Part shown: positions 23,721 to 32,900 of the stretch, piece after piece
Layout: each line of letters opens with the position of its first letter
Numbering within the stretch: position 1 is the first letter of the stretch
DNA from: Actinacidiphila epipremni
GTDB lineage: Bacteria; Actinomycetota; Actinomycetes; Streptomycetales; Streptomycetaceae
Reading direction: 5' to 3'
DNA: 56,298 nt
NCBI RefSeq assembly: GCF_012034175.1
Contig: NZ_JAATEJ010000040.1
Span: forward strand, 1-56,298
Made by a program: the position numbers and the translations under genes
Notes under the pieces: model-generated
Databases searched by the model: none
What the model saw: the letters and a program-made list of their open reading frames with translations, nothing else
What the model was told of the DNA's origin: nothing

Positions 23721-24385
23721 GACACCGCCCCTTCCCGTACCTGCTCCGCCGCGGCGCCGCCGGCCCCGGCCAGCAGCGCCTCCACGGTGGCCTCCCACGA
23801 CGGCAGCGCCCGCCGCGAGCGGTAGGCCAGCAGCGCGTCCATCGCCGACCGCGGCAGCCGCAGCCAGCCGCAGCCCGGGAAGTGCTGCTCGACCATCTCC
23901 CGCCACACCGCGACCGGCATCGGGTACGCCGCCTCCCGGTCCCACGGCACCGGCTCCACCCGGTAACCGCCCGGCCCGGTGAAGGCCGTGCCCGAGAAGA
24001 GCAGCCGCAGCGGCACCTCACCGCCCTCCAGCGCGTCGAAGTAGCGCGTCGCGGCCACGTCCAGGTCGTACGTGCACGGCACCGGCAGGTCCACCTCCGT
24101 GCTGCCGGTGAAGCCGGGCACCATCACCGACACGTGCGCGAACTGCAGCGGCAGCAGCGTGCCGCCCCAGCGCGACCGCTCACCGAACAGGTCGGCGAGC
24201 CCGGCCGCCTCCGCCTCGCCGTAGCCGCGGCGGGCCGGCTCGATGCGCAACTGGCAGCGCAGCGCCATGGCGTGCACCCGGGTGTCCTGCTCGGCGGTGG
24301 CCACCCGCAGCCGGAAGACCAGTGTCGGCCCGGCCGCGTACCGGTCGGCGCGCACCCCGGTGCACGCGAAGGAGAAGCCCGTCAC
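23717..24385 (-). CDS. DUF6084 family protein
   Basis: A 222-residue soluble protein matching what I recall of DUF6084. Landmarks are FSFACTGVRADRYA at the N-terminus, CTYDLDVAATRYFDALEGGEVPL in the middle and PVAVWREMVEQHFPG towards the C-terminus, with a beta-rich first half. The family is found in actinobacterial hydrogenase clusters and has no known activity. It starts at GTG 24385 inside the DUF5947 stop (GTGA overlap) and ends inside the start of the 465-residue protein, so expression is tightly coupled. Confidence 0.85.
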   Translation of the reverse strand: MTGFSFACTGVRADRYAAGPTLVFRLRVATAEQDTRVHAMALRCQLRIEPARRGYGEAEAAGLADLFGERSRWGGTLLPLQFAHVSVMVPGFTGSTEVDLPVPCTYDLDVAATRYFDALEGGEVPLRLLFSGTAFTGPGGYRVEPVPWDREAAYPMPVAVWREMVEQHFPGCGWLRLPRSAMDALLAYRSRRALPSWEATVEALLAGAGGAAAEQVREGAVS

Positions 24386-25032
24386 GTCGTCCCGTCCTCC
24401 CGCAGCGGCCTGGCGCGCCGGGCCACGGCGGCGAAGAAGTCCTCCAGCGCCGCCCGGGCCTGCGCCCCGCCGTCGAAGCCCTGCCACAGCATCCGCATCC
24501 GCCCGACCAGCTCGTAGCACACGTCGATCGGCACCAGGTAGCACGCGCAGCCCCGGTCGCCCCGGCGCAGCAGCAGCGCCTCGACGTCCGGCTCCAGCAG
24601 CCCCGCGAGCCGGGTGCGGTCCAGCACCTGCTGCCACAGCGCCGGGTCCAGCTCGCTCTCCGTCGCGCCCGCCGGGCTCGGGTAGAGCGCGACGAAGCGG
24701 TCCAGGGCGGCGTTGCGGAAGAAGAACACCACCCCGACCGGGATCTGCAGCAGCTCCCACGCCCCGTCGTCCACCCGGTGCCGCGGATCGGTCAGCCAGC
24801 GGTCGGGCACGGTACGGAACCGGCCGCGCGCCGAGCCCGGGTTCTCGAACAGCATCGCGCACGCCAGGCACGCGCACGCCAGCACCCGCCGCTCGGTGTC
24901 GACCAGGTGCCGGTGCCGCCCACCGGCGACCTCGGCGTCGCACAGCTCGCACCGCTCCTCCCGCGATGCCGGCGCGGCGAAGCGCCGCAGCCCCGTCGCC
25001 GCCGGGCCCGCGGCGCGCCGGCCCACCGTCAT
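24382..25032 (-). CDS. DUF5947 family protein with possible zinc ribbon
   Basis: A 216-residue protein with an N-terminal cysteine pattern, CELC at about residues 28-31 and CACLAC at about 52-57, that looks like a zinc- or iron-binding ribbon. It is followed by hydrophobic PVGVVFFF and YPSPAG blocks and a C-terminal helical part. It resembles DUF5947, another hydrogenase-cluster family without known function. The ATG at 25032 overlaps the NifU-like stop as ATGA. Metal delivery or cluster handling is a reasonable guess from the cysteines and position, not a demonstrated role. Confidence 0.83.
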   Translation of the reverse strand: MTVGRRAAGPAATGLRRFAAPASREERCELCDAEVAGGRHRHLVDTERRVLACACLACAMLFENPGSARGRFRTVPDRWLTDPRHRVDDGAWELLQIPVGVVFFFRNAALDRFVALYPSPAGATESELDPALWQQVLDRTRLAGLLEPDVEALLLRRGDRGCACYLVPIDVCYELVGRMRMLWQGFDGGAQARAALEDFFAAVARRARPLREDGTT

Positions 25033-25604
25033 GACGGGCCCGCCGCACCGGGCCGCGGCCCGATCTGCAGCAGCACCGGCCCACCCGAGGCCGGCTCCAG
25101 CTCCACCCGGGTCACCTCCGCGGCGAAGCACGCCAGCGCGTCCTCCACCGCCTGCCGCGACGCCTCCGTGCCGCCCCCGCAGCCGCAGCCGCCGGTGGCG
25201 GCCGTCCGCAGCCGCAGCACCCCGGTGGCCGCGTCGAAGCCCACCAGCTCCACCGGGCCACCCGGCAGGGCGCGCAGCGCCCGGGCGATCCTGGCCTCGA
25301 TGCCCTCGGGGTGCAGGTCGTGCAGCACCAGCATCCCCGACACCAGCTCGTCGTCCAGCAGCCGCTCCACCGCCTGCCGCCCGCCCTGCCCGGCCAGCGC
25401 CAGCACCCGCGACAGACCGGCGCCGTAGAACTCCATCAGCGCCCGCACCAGCTCCTCCGCGGCCCGGCACGCCGCCCGGTCGCCGGTCTGCGCGAGCCGG
25501 TCCAGGACCGCCTCGACCCGCCGCCCGGCCGCCTCGGCGTCCGGGACCTCCGGCGCGCCCTTCCCCACCCGCGGCGCGCCCTCGCGTACCTGGGCCGCGG
25601 TCAT
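25029..25604 (-). CDS. NifU-like protein of the hydrogenase operon
   Basis: A 191-residue protein whose second half resembles the NifU C-terminal (Nfu) scaffold fold (LHDLHPEGIEARIARAL and GCGCGGG). The first half is helical. Nfu proteins carry [4Fe-4S] clusters on a CxxC; here the cysteines are in a GCGCG run, so cluster binding is possible but the spacing is unusual. The obvious job is delivering clusters to HhyS, which needs three. The ATG at 25604 overlaps the hhyL stop as ATGA, which ties its production to the large subunit. Confidence 0.85.
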   Translation of the reverse strand: MTAAQVREGAPRVGKGAPEVPDAEAAGRRVEAVLDRLAQTGDRAACRAAEELVRALMEFYGAGLSRVLALAGQGGRQAVERLLDDELVSGMLVLHDLHPEGIEARIARALRALPGGPVELVGFDAATGVLRLRTAATGGCGCGGGTEASRQAVEDALACFAAEVTRVELEPASGGPVLLQIGPRPGAAGPS

Positions 25605-27388
25605 CCGCCCATCCCGCTCAGGCCCGTCGGCACGTGCAGCGTCTGCACCGTGCGCCCGCCGCCGACGTACATGTGCACCCCGCACGGCAGGCACGGGTCG
25701 AAGCTGCGCACCGCCCGCATGATGTCGATGCCCTTGAAGTTCTCCGGGGAGTTCTCCTCGAAGATCGGGGTGTTCTGCACCGCGTCCTCGTACGGCCCGG
25801 GCGTGCCGAAGCTGTCGCGGGTGCTGGCGTTCCACGGGGTCGGCGGGTACGGGTGGTAGTTGGCGATCTTGCCGTCGCGGATCACCATGTGGTGGGAGAG
25901 CACACCGCGCACCGCCTCGGTGAAGCCGACCCCCAGGCCCTCGTCGGGCACCTCGAACTTCTCCCACGTCTGCGTGCGCCCGGCCCGCACCTCGGCCAGC
26001 CCCTGCTCGGCGAAGTGCAGCGCCGCCGCTGCCGCGTACGCCTGGAAGTACGTGCGGGCGCGGTTGCGCTCCAGCGCGTTGCTCCACTGCGGGATCTTCC
26101 ACTCGAAGGTGGTCTCCGGCTTGGTCATCGTCCGCGGCAGGTTGATCACCACGCTGTGGCCGGTGGCCTTGACGTAGCCGATGTCGACCAGCCCCGACAG
26201 CGCCGTCGACCACAGCCGGGCGATCGGGCCGCCGCCGGTGTCCAGCGCCAGGTGGTCCTTGCCGTCGAACCAGCGCGGCGACATCACCCAGCTGTAGTTG
26301 CCGTCGAAGTCCCGCTTCTGCGGCGCGGGGATGGTGTGCTGGTTCCACGGGTGCCGCTCGTCGACCGGATTGCCGAGCGGGTCGTGCGTGACGAACTTCT
26401 CCCGGCCCTCCCAGTCCTGGTAGTACGAGCTGCCCAGCAGGATGCGGATGCCGAGGTTGATCTCGGTCAGGTCGTTGGTGACCAGCTTGCCGTCCACCAC
26501 GATGCCCGGGGTGACGAACATCCGCTTGCCCCAGTCAGACATGTTGCGGTATGTGAAGTCGCAGTGCTCCGGGTCGTTGAGCGCGCCCCAGCAGCCCAGC
26601 AGCACCCGCCGCCGGCCGACCTCCTCGTAACCGGGCAGCGCCTCGTAGAAGAAGTCGAACAGGTCGTCGTGCAGCGGCACCACGCGCTTCATGAACTCCA
26701 CGTACCGCATCAGCCGGCTGAGGTAGTCGGTGAACAGCTGCACCGACGCGACCGTGCCCGTACCGCCCGGGTAGAGCGTCGAGGGGTGCACATGCCGCCC
26801 CTCCATCAGGCAGAACATCTCCCGCGTGTAGCGGCTGACCTGCAGCGCCTCGCGGTAGAACGCGCCCTCCAGCGGGTTGAGCGAGCGCATGATGTCGGCG
26901 ATGGTGCGGAAGCCGTGGTCGGCGGCGTGCGGCGCCTCGGTGCGCTCGGCCAGCTCCAGCACGCCCGGGTTGGTCTCCCGGACCATCCGCTCGCAGTAGT
27001 CGACCCCGACCAGGTTCTCCTGGAAGATGTTGTGGTCGAACATGTACTCGGCGGCCTCGCCGAGGTTGATGATCCACTCGCCCAGGTGCGGCGGCTTGAC
27101 GCCGTAGGCCATGTTCTGGGCGTAGACCGAGCAGGTGGCGTGGTTGTCGCCGCAGATGCCGCAGATGCGGCTGGTGATGAAGTGCGCGTCACGCGGGTCC
27201 TTGCCGCGCATGAAGACGCTGTAGCCGCGGAAGACCGACGAGGTGCTGTAGCACTCCGCGACCTTCTTCTGCTTGAAGTCGATCTTCGTGTGGATGCCCA
27301 GGCTGCCCACGATCCGGGTGATCGGGTCCCAGGACATCTCCACCAGGCCGCTGCCGTCCCCGGCCGCCTTCTTCGTCGGTGTCGCCAT
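25601..27388 (-). CDS. hhyL: [NiFe] hydrogenase large subunit, group 1h
   Basis: A 595-residue catalytic subunit that splits H2. The N-terminal nickel motif is RICGICGDNH with Cys76 and Cys79, and the C-terminal motif is DPCLPCGVH with Cys566 and Cys569. A 23-residue tail follows His572 and should be removed by the operon's protease. The L1 motif and the start MSWDPITRIVGSLG match the actinobacterial high-affinity group 1h (formerly group 5) enzymes, which oxidise atmospheric H2 during starvation or sporulation. The ATG at 27388 lies 148 bases after the hhyS stop. All four nickel cysteines are intact, so the gene should be functional. Confidence 0.97.
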   Translation of the reverse strand: MATPTKKAAGDGSGLVEMSWDPITRIVGSLGIHTKIDFKQKKVAECYSTSSVFRGYSVFMRGKDPRDAHFITSRICGICGDNHATCSVYAQNMAYGVKPPHLGEWIINLGEAAEYMFDHNIFQENLVGVDYCERMVRETNPGVLELAERTEAPHAADHGFRTIADIMRSLNPLEGAFYREALQVSRYTREMFCLMEGRHVHPSTLYPGGTGTVASVQLFTDYLSRLMRYVEFMKRVVPLHDDLFDFFYEALPGYEEVGRRRVLLGCWGALNDPEHCDFTYRNMSDWGKRMFVTPGIVVDGKLVTNDLTEINLGIRILLGSSYYQDWEGREKFVTHDPLGNPVDERHPWNQHTIPAPQKRDFDGNYSWVMSPRWFDGKDHLALDTGGGPIARLWSTALSGLVDIGYVKATGHSVVINLPRTMTKPETTFEWKIPQWSNALERNRARTYFQAYAAAAALHFAEQGLAEVRAGRTQTWEKFEVPDEGLGVGFTEAVRGVLSHHMVIRDGKIANYHPYPPTPWNASTRDSFGTPGPYEDAVQNTPIFEENSPENFKGIDIMRAVRSFDPCLPCGVHMYVGGGRTVQTLHVPTGLSGMGG

Positions 27389-27417
27389 CGTCTCGTGCCG
27401 TGCCCTTCGGTGGAACG

Positions 27418-27540
27418 TCAGTGAATGCGGACGGGGATGCGGGTGGTGGTGCGGGCGCCGATCCGGGCGCTGAGCCGGGTGGTGGCGCCGGCGGTGGTAC
27501 GGGCGGGCCGCCGGCGGCCACCGCTCCCGGCGGCGCTCAC
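27418..27540 (-). CDS. Possible 40-residue basic peptide between hhyS and hhyL
   Basis: In the 148-base gap between hhyS and hhyL, a GTG at 27540-27538 overlaps the hhyS stop as GTGA, like most junctions in this operon, and opens a 40-codon frame ending at 27418. That is 29 bases before hhyL. Third codon positions are almost all G or C, as in real genes here, but GC-rich DNA often gives that by chance. The peptide is rich in Arg and Thr, has no acidic residue and ends in RIPVRIH. It may be a real small subunit, a coupling leader, or nothing. Confidence 0.33.
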   Translation of the reverse strand: MSAAGSGGRRRPARTTAGATTRLSARIGARTTTRIPVRIH

Positions 27541-28610
27541 CACGGCGGCCGGTAGCCGGTGGTGAGCTTCTCGCGCGGGCCGCGCCACTTCGGCTCGGCG
27601 TCCACGGTGTGCAGCGTGACCGCCCGCAGCCGGCGGATCAGATGCCCGTACGTGCCGCTCGCGGCGACCGACAGCGTCGCGCCGGGCGGCTCGTCCATGA
27701 ACGGCATGAACTTGTCCGGGAAGCCCGGCATCGTGCACGCGATGCAGATGCCGCCGACGTTCGGGCAGCCGCCGATGCCGTTCATCCAGCCCCGCTTGGG
27801 CACGTTGCACTTGACCACCGGGCCCCAGCAGCCCAGCTTCACCAGGCACTGCGGGCTGTCGTACACGGCGGCGAACTGCCCCTGCTCGTAGTAGCCGGCC
27901 CGGTCGCAGCCCTCGTGGACCGTCGCGCCGAACAGCCAGCTGGGGCGCAGCTGCTCGTCCAGCGGGATCATCGGCGCCTGGCCCGCGGCCTGGTGCAGCA
28001 GGTAGACCAGCGTCTCGGCGAAGTTGTCGGGCTGGATCGGGCAGCCCGGCACGCACACCAGCGGGATGCCGGCCCGGGACTTCCAGTCCCAGCCCAGGTA
28101 GTCCGGCACGCCCATGGCGCCGGTCGGATTGCCCTCCATCGCGTGGATGCCGCCGTACGCCGCGCAGGTGCCGATCGCGACGACCGCGAGCGCCTTGGGC
28201 GCCAGCCGGTCGATCCACTCGCTGGTGGTGATCGGCTGCCCGGTCTGCGGGTCGTCGCCGAAACCGCACCAGTAGCCCTCGGGCTTGATCGCCTCGTTGG
28301 GGATCGAGCCCTCGATCACCAGCACGAACGGGTCGATCTCGCCCCGCTCGCCCTTGAAGAACCACTCGATGAACGTGTCCGCGCCCTGCACCGGACCGCA
28401 CTCGAAGTCGATCAGCGGCCAGTGCACCTCGACCTTCGGCAGGCCCGGCAGCACGCTGAGCGCGATCTCCTCGATGCTCGGCTGCGTCGCCGCGGTCAGC
28501 GACACCGAGTCGCCGTCGCAGCTCAGCCCGGCGTTGATCCACAGCACATGGATCGGCTTGTCCCCCTGGCCCGTGGTGTCGGCCTGCTCGGCCGGTGGCG
28601 CGGTCGTCAT
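27537..28610 (-). CDS. hhyS: [NiFe] hydrogenase small subunit, group 1h
   Basis: A 357-residue iron-sulfur subunit that passes electrons away from HhyL. There is no twin-arginine signal, in line with a cytoplasmic-side enzyme. The usual proximal-cluster motif CxxC is CDGD (Cys31, Asp34), so one cysteine ligand is replaced by aspartate. This is a hallmark of the group 1h enzyme described from Ralstonia. Remaining ligands are visible in GTCAAYGG, CVPGCP, GCWGPVVKC and GGCPNVGGICIACTMPGFPD. The ATG at 28610 follows GAGGAGG. It is the first gene of the operon, and a dyad and a long hairpin lie just upstream. Confidence 0.97.
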   Translation of the reverse strand: MTTAPPAEQADTTGQGDKPIHVLWINAGLSCDGDSVSLTAATQPSIEEIALSVLPGLPKVEVHWPLIDFECGPVQGADTFIEWFFKGERGEIDPFVLVIEGSIPNEAIKPEGYWCGFGDDPQTGQPITTSEWIDRLAPKALAVVAIGTCAAYGGIHAMEGNPTGAMGVPDYLGWDWKSRAGIPLVCVPGCPIQPDNFAETLVYLLHQAAGQAPMIPLDEQLRPSWLFGATVHEGCDRAGYYEQGQFAAVYDSPQCLVKLGCWGPVVKCNVPKRGWMNGIGGCPNVGGICIACTMPGFPDKFMPFMDEPPGATLSVAASGTYGHLIRRLRAVTLHTVDAEPKWRGPREKLTTGYRPPW

Positions 28611-28650
28611 CGGGATCCTCCTCTGCGCGCGGGGGACGAAACCCGCATGT

Positions 28651-28666
28651 CAGAACCACTGTTCTG
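28651..28666. promoter_or_regulatory. LexA-like dyad CAGAAC-CACT-GTTCTG upstream of hhyS
   Basis: A perfect 6-bp inverted repeat with a 4-base spacer, 41 bases upstream of the hhyS start. Its core GAAC-N4-GTTC (28653-28664) matches the LexA box of Gram-positive bacteria. Another regulator with a similar site is equally possible. Confidence 0.45.
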
Positions 28667-28733
28667 CCGCGCGCCAGCCGGTGCGACATCGGACTGCGCC
28701 GTTCCGGTGGCGGCCCCGCCGCAGCGACCGCCA

Positions 28734-28770
28734 CACGCCCTCGCGGGCAAGGCCCGCCCGCGAGGGCGTG
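28734..28770. other. 14-bp perfect hairpin in the hhyS / SRPBCC divergent region
   Basis: Arms 28734-28747 and 28757-28770 are perfectly complementary, with a 9-base loop. It lies between two divergent promoters, where a terminator is not expected, and no T-tract follows. The surrounding 28611-28922 is the longest divergent gap on this side of the operon and otherwise holds the dyad at 28651 and no gene. Confidence 0.6.
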
Positions 28771-28922
28771 CGCACGGCGCCGGGACGACGGGGACGTGCC
28801 GACGCCCGCGACGCTACGGCCGCCCCGCCGCGCACCCCGCGCGCCCCGGCCGCCGGGTCACACCAATGCACGCCGCGCTTCCCCCGGCCGGCGGGTACCG
28901 GCCGCCGTGCTACGTTGCCGCC

Positions 28923-29477
28923 ATGGACGACGACGACCGCGCCGCGGAACCGGCCGCCGGCGCCGCCGGGGACGACCCGGCGGCACGCGCCCTGCACGGC
29001 TCCTTCGTCCTCGCGGTGGACTTCACCGTCCCCCGCGCCCGGGTCTTCCAGGGCTTCGCCGACCCCGGGCTGCGCCGCCGCTGGTTCCGGCTGCCCGGCC
29101 CGTCGGCGACCGCCGAGCACGCACTGGACTTCCGGGTCGGCGGCGGCGAGACCTCCCGCAACGTCTTCGTCTCCGGCGACCTGCGCGAACACCTCGCCAA
29201 CCGCTCGCACTTCCTCGACATCGTCCCCGACACCCGGATCGTGTACGCCTACACCGCCGAGGTCGACGCCGTCCGCACCTGGACGTCCCTGGTGACCGTC
29301 GAGCTCGCCGACACCCCCACCGGCTCCCGCCTGACCTGGACCGAGCAGTACGCCTGGCTCACCGCCGCCCCCGACGCCGCCCAGGCCGTCGCCCACCTGC
29401 GCGGCGGCACCCGGCTGGTCCTCAACGGCCTGTCCGCCACCGTCGACCCCGCCCCCGCCACCTCCCGCCCGGCCTGA
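28923..29477 (+). CDS. SRPBCC (START-like) domain protein
   Basis: A 184-residue protein of the SRPBCC/AHSA1 type with a deep hydrophobic ligand pocket. After an acidic N-terminal tail (MDDDDRAAEP), the pattern FVLAVDFTVPRARVFQGFADP, RRWF, FRVGGGE, Y-AYTAEV and TWTEQYAWL matches the fold. Members bind lipids, polyketides or stress ligands, or assist chaperones; nothing here tells which. The ATG at 28923 is the only start that gives the standard N-terminus. It is divergent from hhyS across 312 bases, so the two may share control. Confidence 0.87.
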   Translation: MDDDDRAAEPAAGAAGDDPAARALHGSFVLAVDFTVPRARVFQGFADPGLRRRWFRLPGPSATAEHALDFRVGGGETSRNVFVSGDLREHLANRSHFLDIVPDTRIVYAYTAEVDAVRTWTSLVTVELADTPTGSRLTWTEQYAWLTAAPDAAQAVAHLRGGTRLVLNGLSATVDPAPATSRPA

Positions 29478-29559
29478 CCGGCCGCCCCCGGGCAGGCCTG
29501 CCGCGCTTCCCGGCCCGCCGGGACGCCGCGGGTACGCCGCCCGGCGCCGCGGCGGCGGC

Positions 29560-29913
29560 TCACGCCGGCGGCTCGGCCGCCCACGGCGCCACCACGCCGG
29601 TCGGGCCGCCGCCCGTCAGGCCGTACACCGTGGTGAGCTCGGTGATCCCGCTGATCGTCAGCAGCGGCGCCAGCAGCGTGCCCGCCACGATCTCCAGCCG
29701 CCCGGCCCGGATCAGCAGCTCGTTCAGGCCCGCGCTGTCGAGGTACTCCACCCCGCGCAGGTCGACCAGCAGCCGCCCGGCGGCGCCGGCGAGCGCCGCG
29801 TCGGTGGCCGCGGCGAAGTCCGCGCTGTTGCTCAGGTCCACCTCGCCTGTCGCGACCAGCACGGACACGCCGTCGGCGCGGACGTACGAGGTGAAGGTCA
29901 GCGGTGTGGTCAT
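29560..29913 (-). CDS. STAS anti-sigma factor antagonist
   Basis: A 117-residue STAS protein of the RsbV/SpoIIAA type. The phosphorylation site is Ser60 in YLDSAGLNELL, and the hydrophobic core is regular. When phosphorylated by an anti-sigma kinase it is inactive; a SpoIIE phosphatase restores it. Its ATG at 29913 overlaps the stop of the large kinase/phosphatase as ATGA, so the phosphatase and its substrate are made together. The C-terminus (VVAPWAAEPPA) is slightly longer than the minimal fold. No sigma factor gene is adjacent. Confidence 0.92.
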   Translation of the reverse strand: MTTPLTFTSYVRADGVSVLVATGEVDLSNSADFAAATDAALAGAAGRLLVDLRGVEYLDSAGLNELLIRAGRLEIVAGTLLAPLLTISGITELTTVYGLTGGGPTGVVAPWAAEPPA

Positions 29914-32900
29914 GGGGCGGTCCTGGTGTCCATCGCGACGGTCGTGCCGCCGGCTCCCGGTGTGACGGTGACGTGCTGCATCAGGGCGCGCATGAGCGCC
30001 AGCCCGCGGCCCCGGTGCGGCGCGGCCTCCGGCTCCGGGGGCTTCCACCGCCCGGAGTCCGCGACCGACAGGTACAGCCGGTCCGCCCGGGCCTCCGCCC
30101 GCAGCCGCACGGTCCCGCCCGGCGCGTCGCGATGGCCGTGCTCCACCGCGTTGGCGCATGCCTCCCCTGCCGCCACCAGGACATTCTGCACCGTCTGCGC
30201 CGGCAGCTCGCACCGGTCCAGCCACTCCCGCAGCTGCCTGCGCACGGGCGCGAGCCGGCCCGCCTCGGCGGGGAAGTCCACCTCCAGCGGGGCCGGGCTG
30301 CGGTAGAGCAGCAGCGCCACGTCGTCGTCGTAGCCGTCCGGCGGCGCCATCCGCTCCATGACCAGCGCGGCCAGCTCCCGCGTCCCGGTGTGCCGGCCCT
30401 CGCGCAGCGTCGCGCCCGCCCGCTCCACGCCCTCCGACAGCGGCCGGCGGCGCCGCTCCACCAGCCCGTCGGTGTAGAGGAGCAGCAGCGCCCGCGCCGG
30501 CACCACGTCCTGCGCGTACGGGCGGGTGCCCGACCGCCCGCGTACCGCCAGCGGCGTGGAGCGCCCCTGGTCCAGCAGCCGCGTCGCACCGTCCGGGCCG
30601 ACCAGCACACCCGGCGGGTGCCCCGCGCTGGAGTACGCCAGCCGCCCGCTGCCGGGGTCCAGGACGCCGCAGAAGACGGTTGTGGACCCCGCGCCCGGCA
30701 GGTCGGCCGCGAACCGGTCCAGGGCCAGCAGCACCCGGTCCGGCCGCGGGTCCTGCAGCAGCAGCGCCCGGCAGGCGCTGCGCAACTGGCCCATCACCGC
30801 GGCGGCCTGGAGGCCCCGCCCCACGCAGTCCCCGACGACGATGCCGATCCGCCCGTCGGCCAGCGCCACCGTGTCGTACCAGTCGCCGCCCACCTCCAGC
30901 GGACGCGCCGCCGGCTCGTAGCGCACCGCGAAACCCGCGGGCAGCGCCGCGGGGCCGAGGATGGCCCGCTGGAGCGCCAGCGCGGTCTCGCGCTGCTGGT
31001 CTATCTGGAAGGCGCGGGCGAGCCCCTGCGCCAGGTGCCCGGCCAGCAGCGACAGCAGCGTCCCGTCCCGGTCGGTGAACGGCCGCCCCGCGCCGAGGCC
31101 GAGCCACACCGCCATCGGCCCGCGCGGATGCTCCAGGCCCACCCCGACCCCGCCGCGCCCGTCCGCGTACGGCGCGAGGCGCGGCCCGTCGCGCAGCGCC
31201 GTGAGGGCCTCGCGCAGCCCGCCGTCCAGCGCGTCCCAGGCGGCGGGCGCACCCCAGGCCGTGACCTGCGGCGGGCCGGCGGCGGGGAAGACCGCCGCGA
31301 CGCCGCTTCCGGCCCGCCACAGCCCGCACAGCTCCTCCAGCGCGCCGTCCAGCGCCTGCGCGGTGCTGCCCGCCCGCGACAGCCGCAGGCTCAGCGCCGC
31401 CACCGCCGACTCGCGCCGCACCGCGTACCGCTCGGCCGTCACATCGCGGAACGTCCCCACCACCATCGACCGCCCGCTGTCCGGGTCGTGCACCCGCGCC
31501 AGGCTCGCCGACACCCACAGCCGGTGCCCCTCGCGGTGCCGCACCGGCAGCGTGTGGGTGCCCGCGCCCTGCTCCACGAGAGCGCCGAAGGCGTCGGCCA
31601 CCTGCCGGTACGCCTCCGGTTCCGCCTCCCGCGCCGGCCACCAGGGCGGCACCGCGGGGTAGGGCAGGTCCTCCGGGCCGAAACCCAGCATCCGGGTGAA
31701 CGCCGCGTTGACCTCCACGACGGCGCCCTGCCCGTCGCACACGAAGAACGCCTCCTGCATCGCGTCGGTCAGCGCCCTGCGCCACCGCGCGTGGTGGGAG
31801 CGCAGCCGGGCCAGCTCCACCGTCGCCCGCACCCTGGCCAGCAGCTCCGCGGCGGAGAACGGCTTGACCAGGTAGTCGTCCGCGCCGGCCTCCAGGCCCT
31901 CCACGGACGCCTCCTGGCCCGCCCGCGCCGACAGCATCAGCACCGGCACGCTGGCCGTCCGCGGGGCGGCGCGCAGCGCGGCCACCGTCCGCAGGCCGTC
32001 AAGGCGCGGCATCATCACATCGGCGACCAGCAGGTCCGGCGGATCGGCCCGCACCGCCTCCAGCGCCGCCCGCCCGTCGCCGACCGCCCGCACCCGGTGG
32101 CCCGCGCCGCGCAGCAGCCGGGTGAGGTAGCCGCGCATGTCGGCGTTGTCGTCGGCCACCACCACGTCGAAGGGCCCGCCGGCCGCCGCCCCCGCCCGCT
32201 GCCGCGCGCCCGAGCCGCCCCCGCCCCGGTCGCCGGCGTCCGGTTCCGGTTCCGGCTCCGCTTCCGGCAGCCAGCGCAGCGCCTCCTGCACGAAGGGGTC
32301 GGCCACCGCCGTCACCGCCGGCCCGCCGCCCCCCGCCACCAGCGCGTCCGCCGGCAGGTGCGCGTGCCCGTACGGCAGCCGCACGGTGAAGACCGTCCCC
32401 TCGCCCTCGCGGCTGTCCGCGGTGATCGTGCCGCCGTGCAGCGCGACCAGCTCCCTGACCAGCGCCAGCCCGATACCGCTGCCCTCGTGGGAGCGCGCGC
32501 GGGCGTTCTCCATCCGGTGGAACCGCTCGAACAGCCGCGGGAGCTCGTGCCCGGGCACCCCCACCCCGGTGTCGGCGACCGTCACGACCGCCTGCCCGCG
32601 CTCGTCGCGCACCGCGACCCGGATGGTGCCGTCGAAGGTGAACTTCAGCGCGTTGCTCAGCAGGTTCAGCACCACCTTCTCCCACATGCCGCGGTCCAGG
32701 TGCACCGGCTGCGCCAGCGGCGGGCAGTCCACCTCGTACGCCAGCCCCGCCCGCTCGACGGCCGAGCGGAACACGCTGGCCAGCTCGGCGGTGAGCGTCG
32801 CCAGGTCCGCCGGCTCGTAGCGCGCCTGCATCCGGCCCGCCTCGATACGGGAGAAGTCCAGCAGCGTGTTGACGAGCTTGCCCAGCCGCAGCGCGTTGCG

